Positions 36,657 through 47,115 of a stretch of DNA of 64,000 bases are shown here, piece after piece. The notes beneath the pieces are model-generated. The model was not told the DNA's origin. It worked only from the letters and a program-made list of their open reading frames with translations, and did not search any database. How positions within the stretch are numbered: position 1 is the first letter of the stretch; each line of letters begins with the position of its first letter. Both the position numbers and the translations under genes were made by a program. The DNA comes from Allosediminivita pacifica (GTDB taxonomy: Bacteria > Pseudomonadota > Alphaproteobacteria > Rhodobacterales > Rhodobacteraceae). Location of the stretch: NCBI RefSeq assembly GCF_003054175.1, contig NZ_QBKN01000027.1:1-64000 (forward strand), read 5' to 3'.

Positions 36657-38357
36657 ATGACCTTCTTTAAAGCCACCCTTCTGGCGCTTTCTGCCAGCAC
36701 CATCCTCGCCTCGGTCGGTCGGGCACACGAAAACGAACGCCGGACCGAGCTTTTCCGCCCGGGCGTGGCACACGCCGAAGGCAACATGCCTGCCGGGGAC
36801 GCCTCGGCAGCGATGGAGCTTGCGGGCTACGGCGACTTCGGCTTCGACGCCGGTACCGACGATCCATCGGCGCGCGAGGCTTTCGCCCGCGGGATCGCCC
36901 TGCTGTGGGGTTTCAACCACGCGGCAGCGGCCGACGCATTCCGCGCGGCGCAGGCGGCGGACCCGTCCTGCTCGGCCTGCTACTGGGGCGAGGCCTATGC
37001 CCTCGGCCCGAACCTGAATGACGGCATGCATTCCGAGAATGCGCCGAAAGCAGCCGCAGCCGCCGATCGCGCGCTTGCCCAGTCGGTGACGCCGCGCGAC
37101 CGCATGCTCGCGGAAGCCGTCGTCGCGCGCTACGACGAGAGCCTCGGCGACCGCAGCGCCCAGGACCGCGCATTCGCCGACAAGATGGCCATCGCCGCCG
37201 GGCACCTGCCACGAAACGCAAACGTGCTGGTCATCTACGCCGATGCGCTCATGAACCTGCAGCCCTGGGACTACTGGGAAGCCGACGCGGTCACTCCGAA
37301 AGGCCAGACGGCCAAGATCCTCGCGACCCTCGACCAAGCCCTGCAGATCGATCCGGACCATCCCGGCGCGCTGCACCTGCAGATCCACGCGGTCGAGGCC
37401 TCGGCCGATCCCTCCGCCGCCGAAGCGGCGGCCGACGCCCTGCGCGGCGCCGTGCCGGTGGCCGGCCACCTGCTGCACATGCCCGCCCACATCTACAACC
37501 GGGTCGGACGCTACGCCGAGTCCATCGAGGTCAACAAAGCGGCGATCGCCGCGGACCAGGCCTACCTCGCGGCGACGGGCGATGCGGCAAGCCCGCTCTA
37601 CCGCTACGGCTACTACCCCCACAACATCCACTTCCTGCTGGTGGGCGCACAGATGGCCGGCCTCGCGGACGAGGCTCTTGATGCAGCCGCAATGCTGGCG
37701 AAGGTGACCTCGGACGAGGTTTCGGGAGACCTCGCTTGGGTCCAGGCAATCGACACCGCCCCCTACGCGGCCCATGCCCAACTGGCCAGCGCGGACGAGA
37801 TCCTCGCGCTCCCCGACCCTGGCGACCGCTTTCCTTTCGTGAAGGGTCACTGGCACTGGGCCCGTGCCACGGCCTATGCCCTGCAGGGCGATCTCGCGGC
37901 GGCCCGCGCGGAACAGCAGGCGATCGAGGCGATCATCGCAGATGCCGACCTCGCCAGCCTCGAGGAACAATACCTTCCGGCCCGCGACGTCCTCGGGATC
38001 GCCAAGCATCTGGTCGAAGCGCGGATCGCCCAGGCGTCGGACAACTGGCACGAGGCCGAGCACCATCTCGAAGAGGCCATCCTCCTCGAGGACGGCATCG
38101 CCTACATGGAACCGCCCTACTGGTCCTATCCCGTCAGACAGACGCTGGGTGCGGTTCGGCTCCAGGCCGGCGATGCCGCGGGAGCCATTCAGGCCTTCGA
38201 AGGGGCGCTCGCAACTCATCCCAACAACGCCTGGGCTCTTTGGGGAATTTGGCAGGCCCGCACTGCGCAGAAAGATGCTTCCGCGGCAGAGGCCGCAAGG
38301 GAAGCCTTCGAGAAGGCATGGCTCGGTCAGGAGTTGCCGTCCATCGACCGCCTCTGA
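36657..38357 (+). CDS. Exported TPR-repeat protein
   Basis: The start is the ATG giving MTFFKATLLALSASTILASVGRA, a signal peptide (566 residues); the frame continues far upstream inside the methyltransferase gene but in another phase. The mature protein has several helical tetratricopeptide-like repeats (FNHAAAADAFRAAQAADPSC, LATLDQALQIDPDHPGALH, GAIQAFEGALATHPNNAWALWG), a CSAC pair near residue 102 and histidine-rich HMPAHIYNRVGRY and YYPHNIHF motifs, also seen in related exported TPR proteins. It may bind a metal or haem or act as a periplasmic scaffold. A terminator follows. Confidence 0.8.
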   Translation: MTFFKATLLALSASTILASVGRAHENERRTELFRPGVAHAEGNMPAGDASAAMELAGYGDFGFDAGTDDPSAREAFARGIALLWGFNHAAAADAFRAAQAADPSCSACYWGEAYALGPNLNDGMHSENAPKAAAAADRALAQSVTPRDRMLAEAVVARYDESLGDRSAQDRAFADKMAIAAGHLPRNANVLVIYADALMNLQPWDYWEADAVTPKGQTAKILATLDQALQIDPDHPGALHLQIHAVEASADPSAAEAAADALRGAVPVAGHLLHMPAHIYNRVGRYAESIEVNKAAIAADQAYLAATGDAASPLYRYGYYPHNIHFLLVGAQMAGLADEALDAAAMLAKVTSDEVSGDLAWVQAIDTAPYAAHAQLASADEILALPDPGDRFPFVKGHWHWARATAYALQGDLAAARAEQQAIEAIIADADLASLEEQYLPARDVLGIAKHLVEARIAQASDNWHEAEHHLEEAILLEDGIAYMEPPYWSYPVRQTLGAVRLQAGDAAGAIQAFEGALATHPNNAWALWGIWQARTAQKDASAAEAAREAFEKAWLGQELPSIDRL

Positions 38358-38361
38358 CCCC

Positions 38362-38399
38362 GCGGGAACCGGCCAGAGCCGGTTCCCGCCCCCATTTTC
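38362..38399 (+). terminator. Terminator after the TPR protein gene
   Basis: GCGGGAACCGG (38362-38372) and CCGGTTCCCGC (38379-38389) form an 11-bp perfect stem with a 6-nt loop, followed after CCCCA by TTTT. The T-tract is short and offset, so the strength is uncertain. Confidence 0.65.
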
Positions 38400-38459
38400 G
38401 CGGCGCCCCGGCCCAACCGGCGGACGCCACCCCACATTTTTCCATGAAAGGAATTCAAC

Positions 38460-39083
38460 TTGTCGATTTCAATCCTGGCCTCCGACAATCCCGGGGCATC
38501 CACCAGCGCAGACCCCGCGTTCCGCATCCTGCCTCGTGCCTTCGAGAACGATCCGCCGATACGCTGGCTTCTTCCGGATGACGAAAGCTACCGGATTTGG
38601 TTTCCCGAACTCGTTCAGGCCCTCGGAGGGACCGCCCTTCGCGACGACACGCTGACCCGCACCCCGGGCGGCGTCGCGCTTTGGAGCCGTCCCGGTGCAG
38701 AAACCAACGACGCAGCGCTGGAGGAACTTGTCCGGCAGGCGGTCCCGGAGGCGCGCCACGCCGAGGTCTTTGCCGTCTTCGAGCAGATGGGACGGCACGC
38801 GCCAGGCGCACCGCACTGGTATTTGCCCTTTATCGGCGTTCTTCCGGAGCGGCAGGGAGAGGGGCTCGGCACCGCGCTCATGCTCCCGATACTCGGGACC
38901 TGTGACACGACTGGCACCAGTGCCTACCTGGAGGCATCGACCCCCGCCAGCCGCGCGCTCTACGCCCGTCTGGGCTTCGAAACAGTGGCCGAGATCAGGG
39001 TCGGAACTTGCCCGCCGATCTTTCCGATGGTGCGTCCGCCGGCGCGCCCGTCGAAGACCGCCCCGTTTTCTCACTTGGCGTGA
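38460..39083 (+). CDS. GNAT-family N-acetyltransferase
   Basis: This 207-residue protein starts at TTG, chosen because AAAGGA lies 8 nt upstream. It has the acetyl-CoA binding segment LPFIGVLPERQGEGLGTALM (the R/Q-x-x-G-x-G/A motif as RQGEGLG) and a C-terminal SRALYARLGFE, both standard for GNAT. The substrate is unknown. It lies between a terminator and the large BTAD regulator. Confidence 0.85.
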   Translation: MSISILASDNPGASTSADPAFRILPRAFENDPPIRWLLPDDESYRIWFPELVQALGGTALRDDTLTRTPGGVALWSRPGAETNDAALEELVRQAVPEARHAEVFAVFEQMGRHAPGAPHWYLPFIGVLPERQGEGLGTALMLPILGTCDTTGTSAYLEASTPASRALYARLGFETVAEIRVGTCPPIFPMVRPPARPSKTAPFSHLA

Positions 39084-39176
39084 TATCCAAGATTTACAGG
39101 GCAACCGGAATACGAAAAATGGTCCGGGCAGCCGCCCCGTCGTACCGAAATGCCGCGGCCATACCGACAACACGCA

Positions 39177-42100
39177 ATGGAAAAGCTCTCGATCAACCTA
39201 TTTGGCCTCTTCGAGGCGCGCGCCGACGGCGTGCCCGTCAGGCTGCCGACGCGCCGGGTCGAGGCACTTCTCGCGATCCTCGCGCTCGAGCCGGGGAAAG
39301 CCTTCAGCCGTTCCTACCTCGCGGCGCTGATCTGGCCAGGCCAGCCCGATGATCAGGCCCGGGCCTCGCTCCGACAGGGGCTCTTCCGGCTCCGCACGAG
39401 CCTTGGCGCACGCCATGCCAACGTGCTGGAAGCGACCTCCGGATGGATCAAGCTCCGGCGCGAGGCGGTGCAACTCGACACCGACTTCTTCGACCGGAAT
39501 GACCTCACCGGGACACCGCCAACCGGGCTGCCGCTCGACGGGCTGACCGGTTTCGACCAGGAAATCGACGATCTCCTGCAGGCGGCTCGGGCTGATCTAA
39601 GGCACCAGACGGTGGCGTGGCTGGCCCGCGCTGCGCGCGCTGCCGAAGCCCGCCGGGACTACAACGAACTCGAACGTCTTGCGCGGCAGGGTCTCTCGCT
39701 CGAACCCTACGACGAGACGGCGCTGCGCGCGCTCATGACGGCGCTTTGGCGACAGGGCCGGCGCAACCTCGCGCTCCAGGCGTTCCAGGACACGAGCCAC
39801 CGGATCCGCACAGAGCTCTCGGTTTCGGTCGAGGACGAGACACAAACCCTCTACCGCGAGATACGGTCCGCGCGGGATGTGACGGAAGCCCCAGCGCCCG
39901 TTTCGCCTGAGCCTGACCCCAAGCCCGAGGGCGCCACAGCAGTCCCCCCGGGCAGGACCGCCGATGAAGCCGATTCACCCGAGGCCGTCCCGCACCTGCG
40001 CCACGTCGCGGCGATGCACATCCTCTCGGAACGGCTGCTATCGGCGCTGCAGGTAGCTGACCCGGAGGAGGCCGAGTCGCGCGCCCGTGGCGCCCGCGAT
40101 GCCATCGCCGCTATCGTCACACGTGAAGGCGGCCGCATTCTCGGCAGCGCCGGGCCTCACCTGTCCTACGTCTTCGGGGTCGACCGCCCCGACGAAAGCC
40201 CGGCCCTCTCGGCGGCATTTGCCGCCTACGAGATAGCCGGCCTCGACTGTGCCGTCGCCCTGCACAGCGGCAGCGGGCTGGTCGGCCCCGGAATCGAGAC
40301 CTACCCGCTCGCGCTTGTCGCACAATCCCTCGCAGGCAGTACGCCAATCGGCACCGTCCGGATCACCCAGCCGGTCGAAGCCGCCTGTCGCGGCGCCTTC
40401 GACATCGTGCGGGCCGAGCCGCTGCCGCTGGATCGGTCGGCTGAACAGATGCCCATCTGGAGACTTGCCGGCGAAACGACCTCGCGCAGCGGTTTTGACA
40501 TTCGTGTCGCCCGGGGGCTCAGTCCCTTCTGCGGGAGGGATGCGGAATGTGCCGCTCTGGTCGAGGTGCTGCAGCAGGATGGGCGGCGCATCGCGCTCAT
40601 CACTGGCGAACCCGGCATCGGCAAATCCCGCCTTGCCTACGAATTTCACAGGCTCGCCAAGCCCGACGGAATGATCCGTGTCCAGTTCGCACGCGGCGAG
40701 ACCGGCGGCGGCCTCACGCGGTTTCGGCAGGCCCTGAAAGCCCTTCTGGGCAGCGGAGAGGTTTCCGACGCAGCGGCTCACCTGCCGACGACACTCGCTG
40801 GGCTCTCCCTCCCCGCCGATCTGGAGGCCCCGCTCCGTGCCATCCTCGCGCCAGAAGAGAGCGGCAACGCTTGGCTCGCCCTCCCCCGCGGCCGCCGCTT
40901 TCAGGACCTGGCCGAGGCCATCATCGTGCTGGCAGAGGCAACCTGCGGTCGCAACGGCATGCTGCTGGTTGAAGATGCCCATTGGGCCGACGAAGACGGA
41001 CGCATGTTGCTCGACCTGATGGTTCGCAAACAAGGCGCGGCGGGGCCCATGATCCTGATTACCCAGCGACCCAGCGTGGTCGAGACATGGAGCGACCAGC
41101 CGCACGTTCGGCAGATCGACCTGCGTCCGCTGGACGACCGGTGCGCGGCCGTGATCCTCGGCGCCTCGTCGATCCCCGAGACGACCCGCAGGTCGGTCCT
41201 GTCGCGGGGGGGCGGCATCCCGCTCTTCCTCGAGGAACTGTCCCGGGCCATCAATGCCGGCGAAACCGAGACAAGCCTGGAATCCGCTCAGATTCCGGGG
41301 GCCCACGACCCCGTCCCCATGGCCCTGCGCGGTCTTCTCTCGCACCGGATGGACACGCTCGACACCGCCGCGCGCCGCGTTCTCGACGCCGCTGCTGTTC
41401 TGGGCGCCACACCTTCCGAAACCGCGCTGCAAGACCTTTCAGAGCTACGTCGCGACGCCTTCGAGGCGGCCCTCTCGGAACTCGCCAACGCCGATCTGCT
41501 CTACAGGATCCGCAGCTATCCGCAGCGGGTCTTCGCCTTCCGCCATGCACTTGTGCAGGACGCGGCCTATCACGGCATCCCCCAGCGTCGGCGGGCTGAA
41601 CTCCACGCGGGCGTTATGGCCCTGCACGACCGAGAAGCCCCAGCGACCGGCGGTGACCTGGCGGCCGAACTTGCCCTGCACGCCTTCGAGGGCGGGCTCT
41701 TCGACCGTGCGATCGACCTTGCCTCGGAGGCCGCGCAGGATGCCGCCCGCAGGTCCGCCTACGCCGCAGCATTCCGCATGACCGAACTTGCGCTGCGTGC
41801 CATCAAGGCCGCGCCGCCGGGCGTGGACAACCGTCGGCGCGAGGCGGATATTCTTGCGTGGCGCCGCCCCCTGCTCTGGCCGCTCCGGGAAAGGGCCCGC
41901 ATGGTCGAGGGGCTGGAGCGCGCCGAAGAAATCGCGCGTGAACTCGAGGATGACAGGCGCCTCGCCGAGATCTGCATCCAGCGTGCCTACATTCATGCGG
42001 ATGACGGCAAGGCAGATCTCGGGCTCGAATACTGCGACCGAGGCGAAGCCGCTGCCCGGCGCGCCGGTGAGGACGACCTCGTCGCCGAAATCTCCCTCGC

Positions 42101-42854
42101 GCGTTGCCAGACGCAGTCACTGCGGGGCCGGATGCGCGCCGCGCTTGACGCCATCCACCCGCATCGCTCCGCCTGGGACGACCGGCGCGACGCCCGAAAC
42201 GGGCTTCTCGTGACGCGCCACGTGATGCTGCACTACCATTTGGCCCGCGCCAACGCGGCGCTTGGCTCGGGCAATGCGGCGTGGGACAGCGCCATCGCTG
42301 CCGCCGAAACGGCTTGCGAGACGTCGCGCCCGGTCGATCGCTACATCGCAAGCCGCGCCTTGAGCGAGACCTGCGCCCAACTGGGGGCCAAGGAGGCGGC
42401 AATACGTGCCTTCGAAACCGCAGCCGGGATCGCAGATCAAGCGGAACTGCCCGCGTATATCGCCTGGGCCGAGGCCGAGATCGGGGAACTGCAACTCGGC
42501 TCGGATGACCATGCGCGGGGCGCTGCTGCCTTGCGTCGCCTGCTCGAGGCCCCGGGCGACGGGCTGCTCAGGATAGCCCGGATCAAGGCGCGTGCCGCGC
42601 TGGCCTGCGCGGAGGACGCACTGCCCGAACTCGCCTGTGTGCTGGAGGAGGCCGAGGCCATCGGAATGCCCATGGTGATTGAGAAAATCCTCCGAACCAT
42701 GTCCCGGCTGCTGCAAGACAAGGATCCGGACAAGGCTGCACAACTACTTTCCCGCGCTGACCGGATCACCCGGTCCGAAGGCCTCCGCACCGGCAGCCTG
42801 CCGCCGGGCGCGACGCCGGACCGTATGCTCGCAAGGCTGTCGGGTACGGTCTAG
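39177..42854 (+). CDS. Large BTAD/cyclase-like/AAA/TPR transcriptional regulator
   Basis: The ATG giving MEKLSINLFGLFEARADG is preferred (1225 residues). Order of parts: an OmpR/SARP-like winged helix (about 1-95), a BTAD helical domain (about 100-240, SLEPYDETALRALMTALWRQGRRNLALQAFQ), a proline-rich linker, a degenerate class III nucleotide cyclase-like domain (about 285-410, IVTREGGRIL, VALHSGSGLVGPG), an AAA ATPase with Walker A GEPGIGKS (about 477-484) and Walker B LLVEDAHWAD (about 595), and a long TPR-like C-terminus. Cyclase metal ligands appear lost. Such proteins integrate ATP binding and a ligand to control transcription; targets are unknown. Confidence 0.82.
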   Translation: MEKLSINLFGLFEARADGVPVRLPTRRVEALLAILALEPGKAFSRSYLAALIWPGQPDDQARASLRQGLFRLRTSLGARHANVLEATSGWIKLRREAVQLDTDFFDRNDLTGTPPTGLPLDGLTGFDQEIDDLLQAARADLRHQTVAWLARAARAAEARRDYNELERLARQGLSLEPYDETALRALMTALWRQGRRNLALQAFQDTSHRIRTELSVSVEDETQTLYREIRSARDVTEAPAPVSPEPDPKPEGATAVPPGRTADEADSPEAVPHLRHVAAMHILSERLLSALQVADPEEAESRARGARDAIAAIVTREGGRILGSAGPHLSYVFGVDRPDESPALSAAFAAYEIAGLDCAVALHSGSGLVGPGIETYPLALVAQSLAGSTPIGTVRITQPVEAACRGAFDIVRAEPLPLDRSAEQMPIWRLAGETTSRSGFDIRVARGLSPFCGRDAECAALVEVLQQDGRRIALITGEPGIGKSRLAYEFHRLAKPDGMIRVQFARGETGGGLTRFRQALKALLGSGEVSDAAAHLPTTLAGLSLPADLEAPLRAILAPEESGNAWLALPRGRRFQDLAEAIIVLAEATCGRNGMLLVEDAHWADEDGRMLLDLMVRKQGAAGPMILITQRPSVVETWSDQPHVRQIDLRPLDDRCAAVILGASSIPETTRRSVLSRGGGIPLFLEELSRAINAGETETSLESAQIPGAHDPVPMALRGLLSHRMDTLDTAARRVLDAAAVLGATPSETALQDLSELRRDAFEAALSELANADLLYRIRSYPQRVFAFRHALVQDAAYHGIPQRRRAELHAGVMALHDREAPATGGDLAAELALHAFEGGLFDRAIDLASEAAQDAARRSAYAAAFRMTELALRAIKAAPPGVDNRRREADILAWRRPLLWPLRERARMVEGLERAEEIARELEDDRRLAEICIQRAYIHADDGKADLGLEYCDRGEAAARRAGEDDLVAEISLARCQTQSLRGRMRAALDAIHPHRSAWDDRRDARNGLLVTRHVMLHYHLARANAALGSGNAAWDSAIAAAETACETSRPVDRYIASRALSETCAQLGAKEAAIRAFETAAGIADQAELPAYIAWAEAEIGELQLGSDDHARGAAALRRLLEAPGDGLLRIARIKARAALACAEDALPELACVLEEAEAIGMPMVIEKILRTMSRLLQDKDPDKAAQLLSRADRITRSEGLRTGSLPPGATPDRMLARLSGTV

Positions 42855-42862
42855 GCGCCGGG

Positions 42863-43396
42863 TCAGCGAGCGTCCTGCAGAAGCCGCGCCATGATGAAGG
42901 CATCGCGATATTGCCCATCGACGAAGACGAACTTGCGCAGACGCCCCTCGGTGACGAAGCCGAACCGTTCATAAAGCGCGATGGCACGTGCGTTACCGTC
43001 CCAGACAAAAAGCTGCAGTCGGCTCACCTGCAGCCAACGGTCCGCGAGGTCGATCATTTCCCCCAGCAGCGCCGCACCGATGCCGAACCCTCTGAAATCG
43101 GGATGCGTCGCCACCATGTCGATTTCGGCCCCGTGCCGCAAGCGCGGCCGATCCGGCCAGGTCTCCAGTTCCCCGTAGCCCGCTATGCGGCCACCCATCT
43201 CGGCCACCAGCTTGAACTTGGCCGGATCGTCGGCAATCCGCGACGCGATGCTTGTATCTGGATGATACGGAAACCGCTGCGTGCCGAGATTGACGTGTCG
43301 CGCGTTCATGATCTCGGCGATACTCGGCGCGTCCACCGCGCGCACATGACGGATGCGGATTTCCAGCGGCTCGGACTGGAGCGGGTCTGAGGTCAT
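42863..43396 (-). CDS. GNAT-family N-acetyltransferase
   Basis: The ATG giving MTSDPLQSEPLEIRIRHV is chosen because AGGAAGG lies 9 nt upstream (177 residues). It has the GNAT acetyl-CoA motif VATHPDFRGFGIGAALLGEMID and the C-terminal ARAIALYERFGFVTEGRLRKF typical of the RimI/L-amino acid acetyltransferase type. It is convergent with the large regulator (8-nt gap). The substrate is unknown. Confidence 0.88.
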   Translation of the reverse strand: MTSDPLQSEPLEIRIRHVRAVDAPSIAEIMNARHVNLGTQRFPYHPDTSIASRIADDPAKFKLVAEMGGRIAGYGELETWPDRPRLRHGAEIDMVATHPDFRGFGIGAALLGEMIDLADRWLQVSRLQLFVWDGNARAIALYERFGFVTEGRLRKFVFVDGQYRDAFIMARLLQDAR

Positions 43397-43510
43397 GGAA
43401 CGCATCCTTCCTGGCACATCGCGGCGCCGGGGGATCGCGGCGACCATCGCCTCCGATCATTCGGAACGCCGCGATGCTTGTAAACGTGTTCGGGCACGGC
43501 AGCAGCGCAT

Positions 43511-43526
43511 TTAACGCGGAAATAAC
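43511..43526 (+). promoter_or_regulatory. CtrA-like site with one mismatch
   Basis: TTAACGCGGAAATAAC matches TTAA-N7-TTAAC except for one base in the second half-site. It lies 134 nt upstream of a small membrane protein gene. It is weaker than the site at 35381. Confidence 0.35.
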
Positions 43527-43659
43527 GCCCGCCGAACGCTACCGGCCACGGCCCTCCCCCATACGGCTGCCATGGCCGGTCCGGACCGGCACCCCTCGGT
43601 GCCCGGCTCCGTCAGGTCCGGATCTTCAAACTCCACATTTCCAGAAAGGGATTCCTCCC

Positions 43660-43974
43660 ATGACCATGATTTCCGTTTACCAACCGCTCCGTGGCCCCTC
43701 ATACCGCCTCCGCCACGCCGCCGTCGTCGTCCTCATCGCAGCCGTAGCCTCGAGCCTCGCCGCGTCCGGAAGCGTTACAACCGAAGGCAGTCTCGCCCGG
43801 ACACGGATATTACCCTCTCAGTCGCAACCTTCGATCCACGAGCGCAAGGCTATCGGCAGCGCCGTGCGCGCGGAACGGCGTCCCGCTGCGCCCCTCCTCC
43901 AAGGTATCGCGCCGGTCGAGACAGGTTCCTCGCAAGTGCGCCGCCAGACACGTGTCACGGGCCGCGCCGCCTGA
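43660..43974 (+). CDS. Small protein with one membrane segment, unknown function
   Basis: A 104-residue frame starts at ATG after AAAGGGA (spacing about 8) and ends before a strong terminator, which supports a real transcript. Residues about 20-36 (AAVVVLIAAVASSLAAS) form one membrane or signal-anchor segment; the rest is basic and polar (ERKAIGSAVRAERR, QVRRQTR). I recognise no family. The reading frame is open 62 codons upstream, but that part overlaps the promoter region. Confidence 0.5.
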   Translation: MTMISVYQPLRGPSYRLRHAAVVVLIAAVASSLAASGSVTTEGSLARTRILPSQSQPSIHERKAIGSAVRAERRPAAPLLQGIAPVETGSSQVRRQTRVTGRAA

Positions 43975-44007
43975 GCATATCTCTCAAGGACCATGCCACT
44001 GCCATGA

Positions 44008-44037
44008 AGCGTCGGCCCGGACGGGCCGGCGCTTTTC
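44008..44037 (+). terminator. Terminator after the small membrane protein gene
   Basis: AGCGTCGGCCCG (44008-44019) pairs with CGGGCCGGCGCT (44022-44033) with one T-G pair and runs into TTTTCTCT. It lies 33 nt after the small gene stop and is a good intrinsic terminator on the plus strand. Confidence 0.75.
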
Positions 44038-44041
44038 TCTC

Positions 44042-44733
44042 CTACCGGCCCACGGTCAGCGCGGCATCGGCCGCGCCCAAGGTCTCCACCACTTCGACGG
44101 CACCAGCATCGATCAACCTTGATCTGTGCACGTCTCGGATCGGGTCGAGATGGCTGCCGCCGACAAAGCCCACCGGTCTCATCCCCCCTGCAAACGCCCC
44201 GGCAATACCATGCGGCGAATCCTCTAGCACGGCACACCGGCCCGGCGAGACGCCCAGACCTTCTGCCGCAAGCAGGAAGACGTCGGGCGCGGGCTTGCCG
44301 CGCGGCACAAGTTCGGCCGAAAAGGCGCGGCCCTCGAAACGCTCGGAGAGACCGCCGATGCGCAGCGTCTCGGTCATGCGCCGGATCGAGCCGCCGGTGG
44401 CAATGGCTATTGCCACGCCCGCGGCCTCCAAACGGTCTAATAGGCCCAGCGCCCCATCGATCCGTCGCAACCGCCGCTCGTAGACCTCGAACAACCGCCT
44501 CTCCACACGTTCGACGAAATCGCCGGGCACCTCCCGCCCCAGACGCCGCGCGATGTCGCGGCAGAGATCGGTCATGGAGACCCCGAGGTAGTCGCGTCCG
44601 ATCTCCTCGGCTCGCGCATCCACGATCCCCTCCGCACGCATCTCGGCGGCAATCGCCTCGAGTGCATGCGGTTCGCTGTCCACGAGGCAGCCGTCGAGGT
44701 CGAAGATGACCGCCTCGATCCGTCCGGTGCCGG

Positions 44734-44737
<4 letters not shown>
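44042..44737 (-). CDS. HAD-family phosphatase (beta-phosphoglucomutase-like)
   Basis: This 231-residue protein has HAD motif I FDLDGCLVDSE with both catalytic aspartates, motif II IATGGS, motif III lysine in RGKPAPD and motif IV EDSPHG, plus a helical cap. Relatives dephosphorylate sugar or polyol phosphates. It is the last gene of the polyol operon, overlapping the ATPase gene by 4 nt, so a sugar/polyol phosphate substrate is likely. Confidence 0.9.
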
Positions 44738-45795
<1,058 letters not shown>

Positions 45796-45811
45796 GGAAG
45801 GTATTCCTCGT

Positions 45812-46864
45812 CTACTGTGGCAGTTCGATCTGCATCTTCACATCCTCCGGCGGCGCCTCGGCGGCCCGCTCGAAGGCCGCCACGCTGTCGTCGAAGGCAA
45901 AGGTGCGGGTGATGAGCGGCTTCACGTCGATCGCGCCCGAGGCCAGCATGGCCAGGCAACGCGGGAAGACATGGGCATAGCGAAAGATGTTCTCGACCCG
46001 AGCTTCGCGCACCATGGCCGCGCCCGCGTCGTAGCTGATCGGATCGGGCTGTCCGCCGATCAGCGTCACGCAGCCGCCCGGCGCCAGTGGCTCGAACACC
46101 CCCGCAGCGGCCTTGGGCGATCCCGTCGCCTCCCAGACCACGTCCGCGCCCCAGCCGTCGGTTTCGGCCAGCACCCGTTCGGCAAGGGTCTCGCGCCCCA
46201 CGTTGACCGGCACGATGGCCGGGCTCAGCGAGGCTGCGATCTCGAGCTTCTTTTCTGCCAGGTCGGTCACGTAGACCCGCGCGCAGCCAGCCGCGAGGGC
46301 AGAAAGCGCCGTGACAAGCCCAATGGGCCCCGCCCCCATCACCACGCCGATGTCGCCTGGCTTGACCCGCGCCTTGGTGGCCGCGTGCACGCCCACCGCC
46401 AGCGGCTCCACCATGGCCGCCTCCGCAAAGCTCACCGCGTCGGGCAGCTTGAAGGTGAAGGCCTCGGGGTGCACGCAGGTGGGCCGCAGGATGCCGTGGA
46501 CCGGCGGCGTGGCCCAGAAGCGCACGGCCGGGTCCACGTTGTAGATGCCCAGCCGCGTCGCGCGCGAATTGGGATCGGGAATGCCCGGCTCGGCGCAGAC
46601 CCGGTCGCCCACCGCAAGCGTCGTGACCTCGTCGCCAATCTCGATCACGGTCCCCGATGCCTCGTGCCCGAGGATCATGGGTTCGGTGACGACAAAGGGA
46701 CCGATGCGACCGTGAGTGTAGTAATGCACGTCCGACCCGCAGATCCCGACCGTGTGCAGTTTGATCCGAACCTCGCGCGGGCCCAGAACTTCCTCCTCGC
46801 GGTCGATCTGGGGAAAGTCGCGCAGCGACAGTTCGTGTTTTTGCTCAAGGACGAGCGACTTCAT
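45812..46864 (-). CDS. Zinc-dependent polyol dehydrogenase (sorbitol/xylitol type)
   Basis: This 350-residue medium-chain dehydrogenase has catalytic zinc residues in [10 protein letters not shown] and GHEASG, and the NAD motif [13 protein letters not shown]. The loop that holds the structural zinc in many relatives (four cysteines) is here [21 protein letters not shown] without cysteines, as in some sorbitol and xylitol dehydrogenases. It should oxidise an imported polyol to a ketose. It lies inside the ABC operon between a small membrane protein and the ATPase gene. Confidence 0.88.
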   Translation of the reverse strand: MKSLVLEQKHELSLRDFPQIDREEEVLGPREVRIKLHTVGICGSDVHYYTHGRIGPFVVTEPMILGHEASGTVIEIGDEVTTLAVGDRVCAEPGIPDPNSRATRLGIYNVDPAVRFWATPPVHGILRPTCVHPEAFTFKLPDAVSFAEAAMVEPLAVGVHAATKARVKPGDIGVVMGAGPIGLVTALSALAAGCARVYVTDLAEKKLEIAASLSPAIVPVNVGRETLAERVLAETDGWGADVVWEATGSPKAAAGVFEPLAPGGCVTLIGGQPDPISYDAGAAMVREARVENIFRYAHVFPRCLAMLASGAIDVKPLITRTFAFDDSVAAFERAAEAPPEDVKMQIELPQ

Positions 46865-46868
46865 CCGT

Positions 46869-47111
46869 TTATCCCTTCCAGATTATGTAGAGGCCCAGCG
46901 CGACCGAGACGCCGTGCGCGATGTAGAGATCCGCGCCCAGCGGTTCGATGAAACGCAGCCAGACAAGGCAGATCGCGACCCAGATCACGAGCGAGATGAA
47001 CAGCCGGTCGAACCAGTTCGTCTCGATCGGCAGGAACCCGTGGGCCGGGGCCGGCGGTGGCGGAGCGTCGTCCTCGAGGATGTCGATGGGCTCGTCGTCA
47101 GTCTGTGTCAT
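46869..47111 (-). CDS. Small two-helix membrane protein of the polyol operon
   Basis: This 80-residue protein has a charged, proline-rich N-terminus ([13 protein letters not shown]) and two membrane segments at about 36-53 and 61-78. I recognise no family. It sits 4 nt from both its neighbours, between the second permease and the dehydrogenase, so it is probably an accessory component of the transporter. Confidence 0.7.
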   Translation of the reverse strand: MTQTDDEPIDILEDDAPPPPAPAHGFLPIETNWFDRLFISLVIWVAICLVWLRFIEPLGADLYIAHGVSVALGLYIIWKG

Positions 47112-47115
47112 CGCA

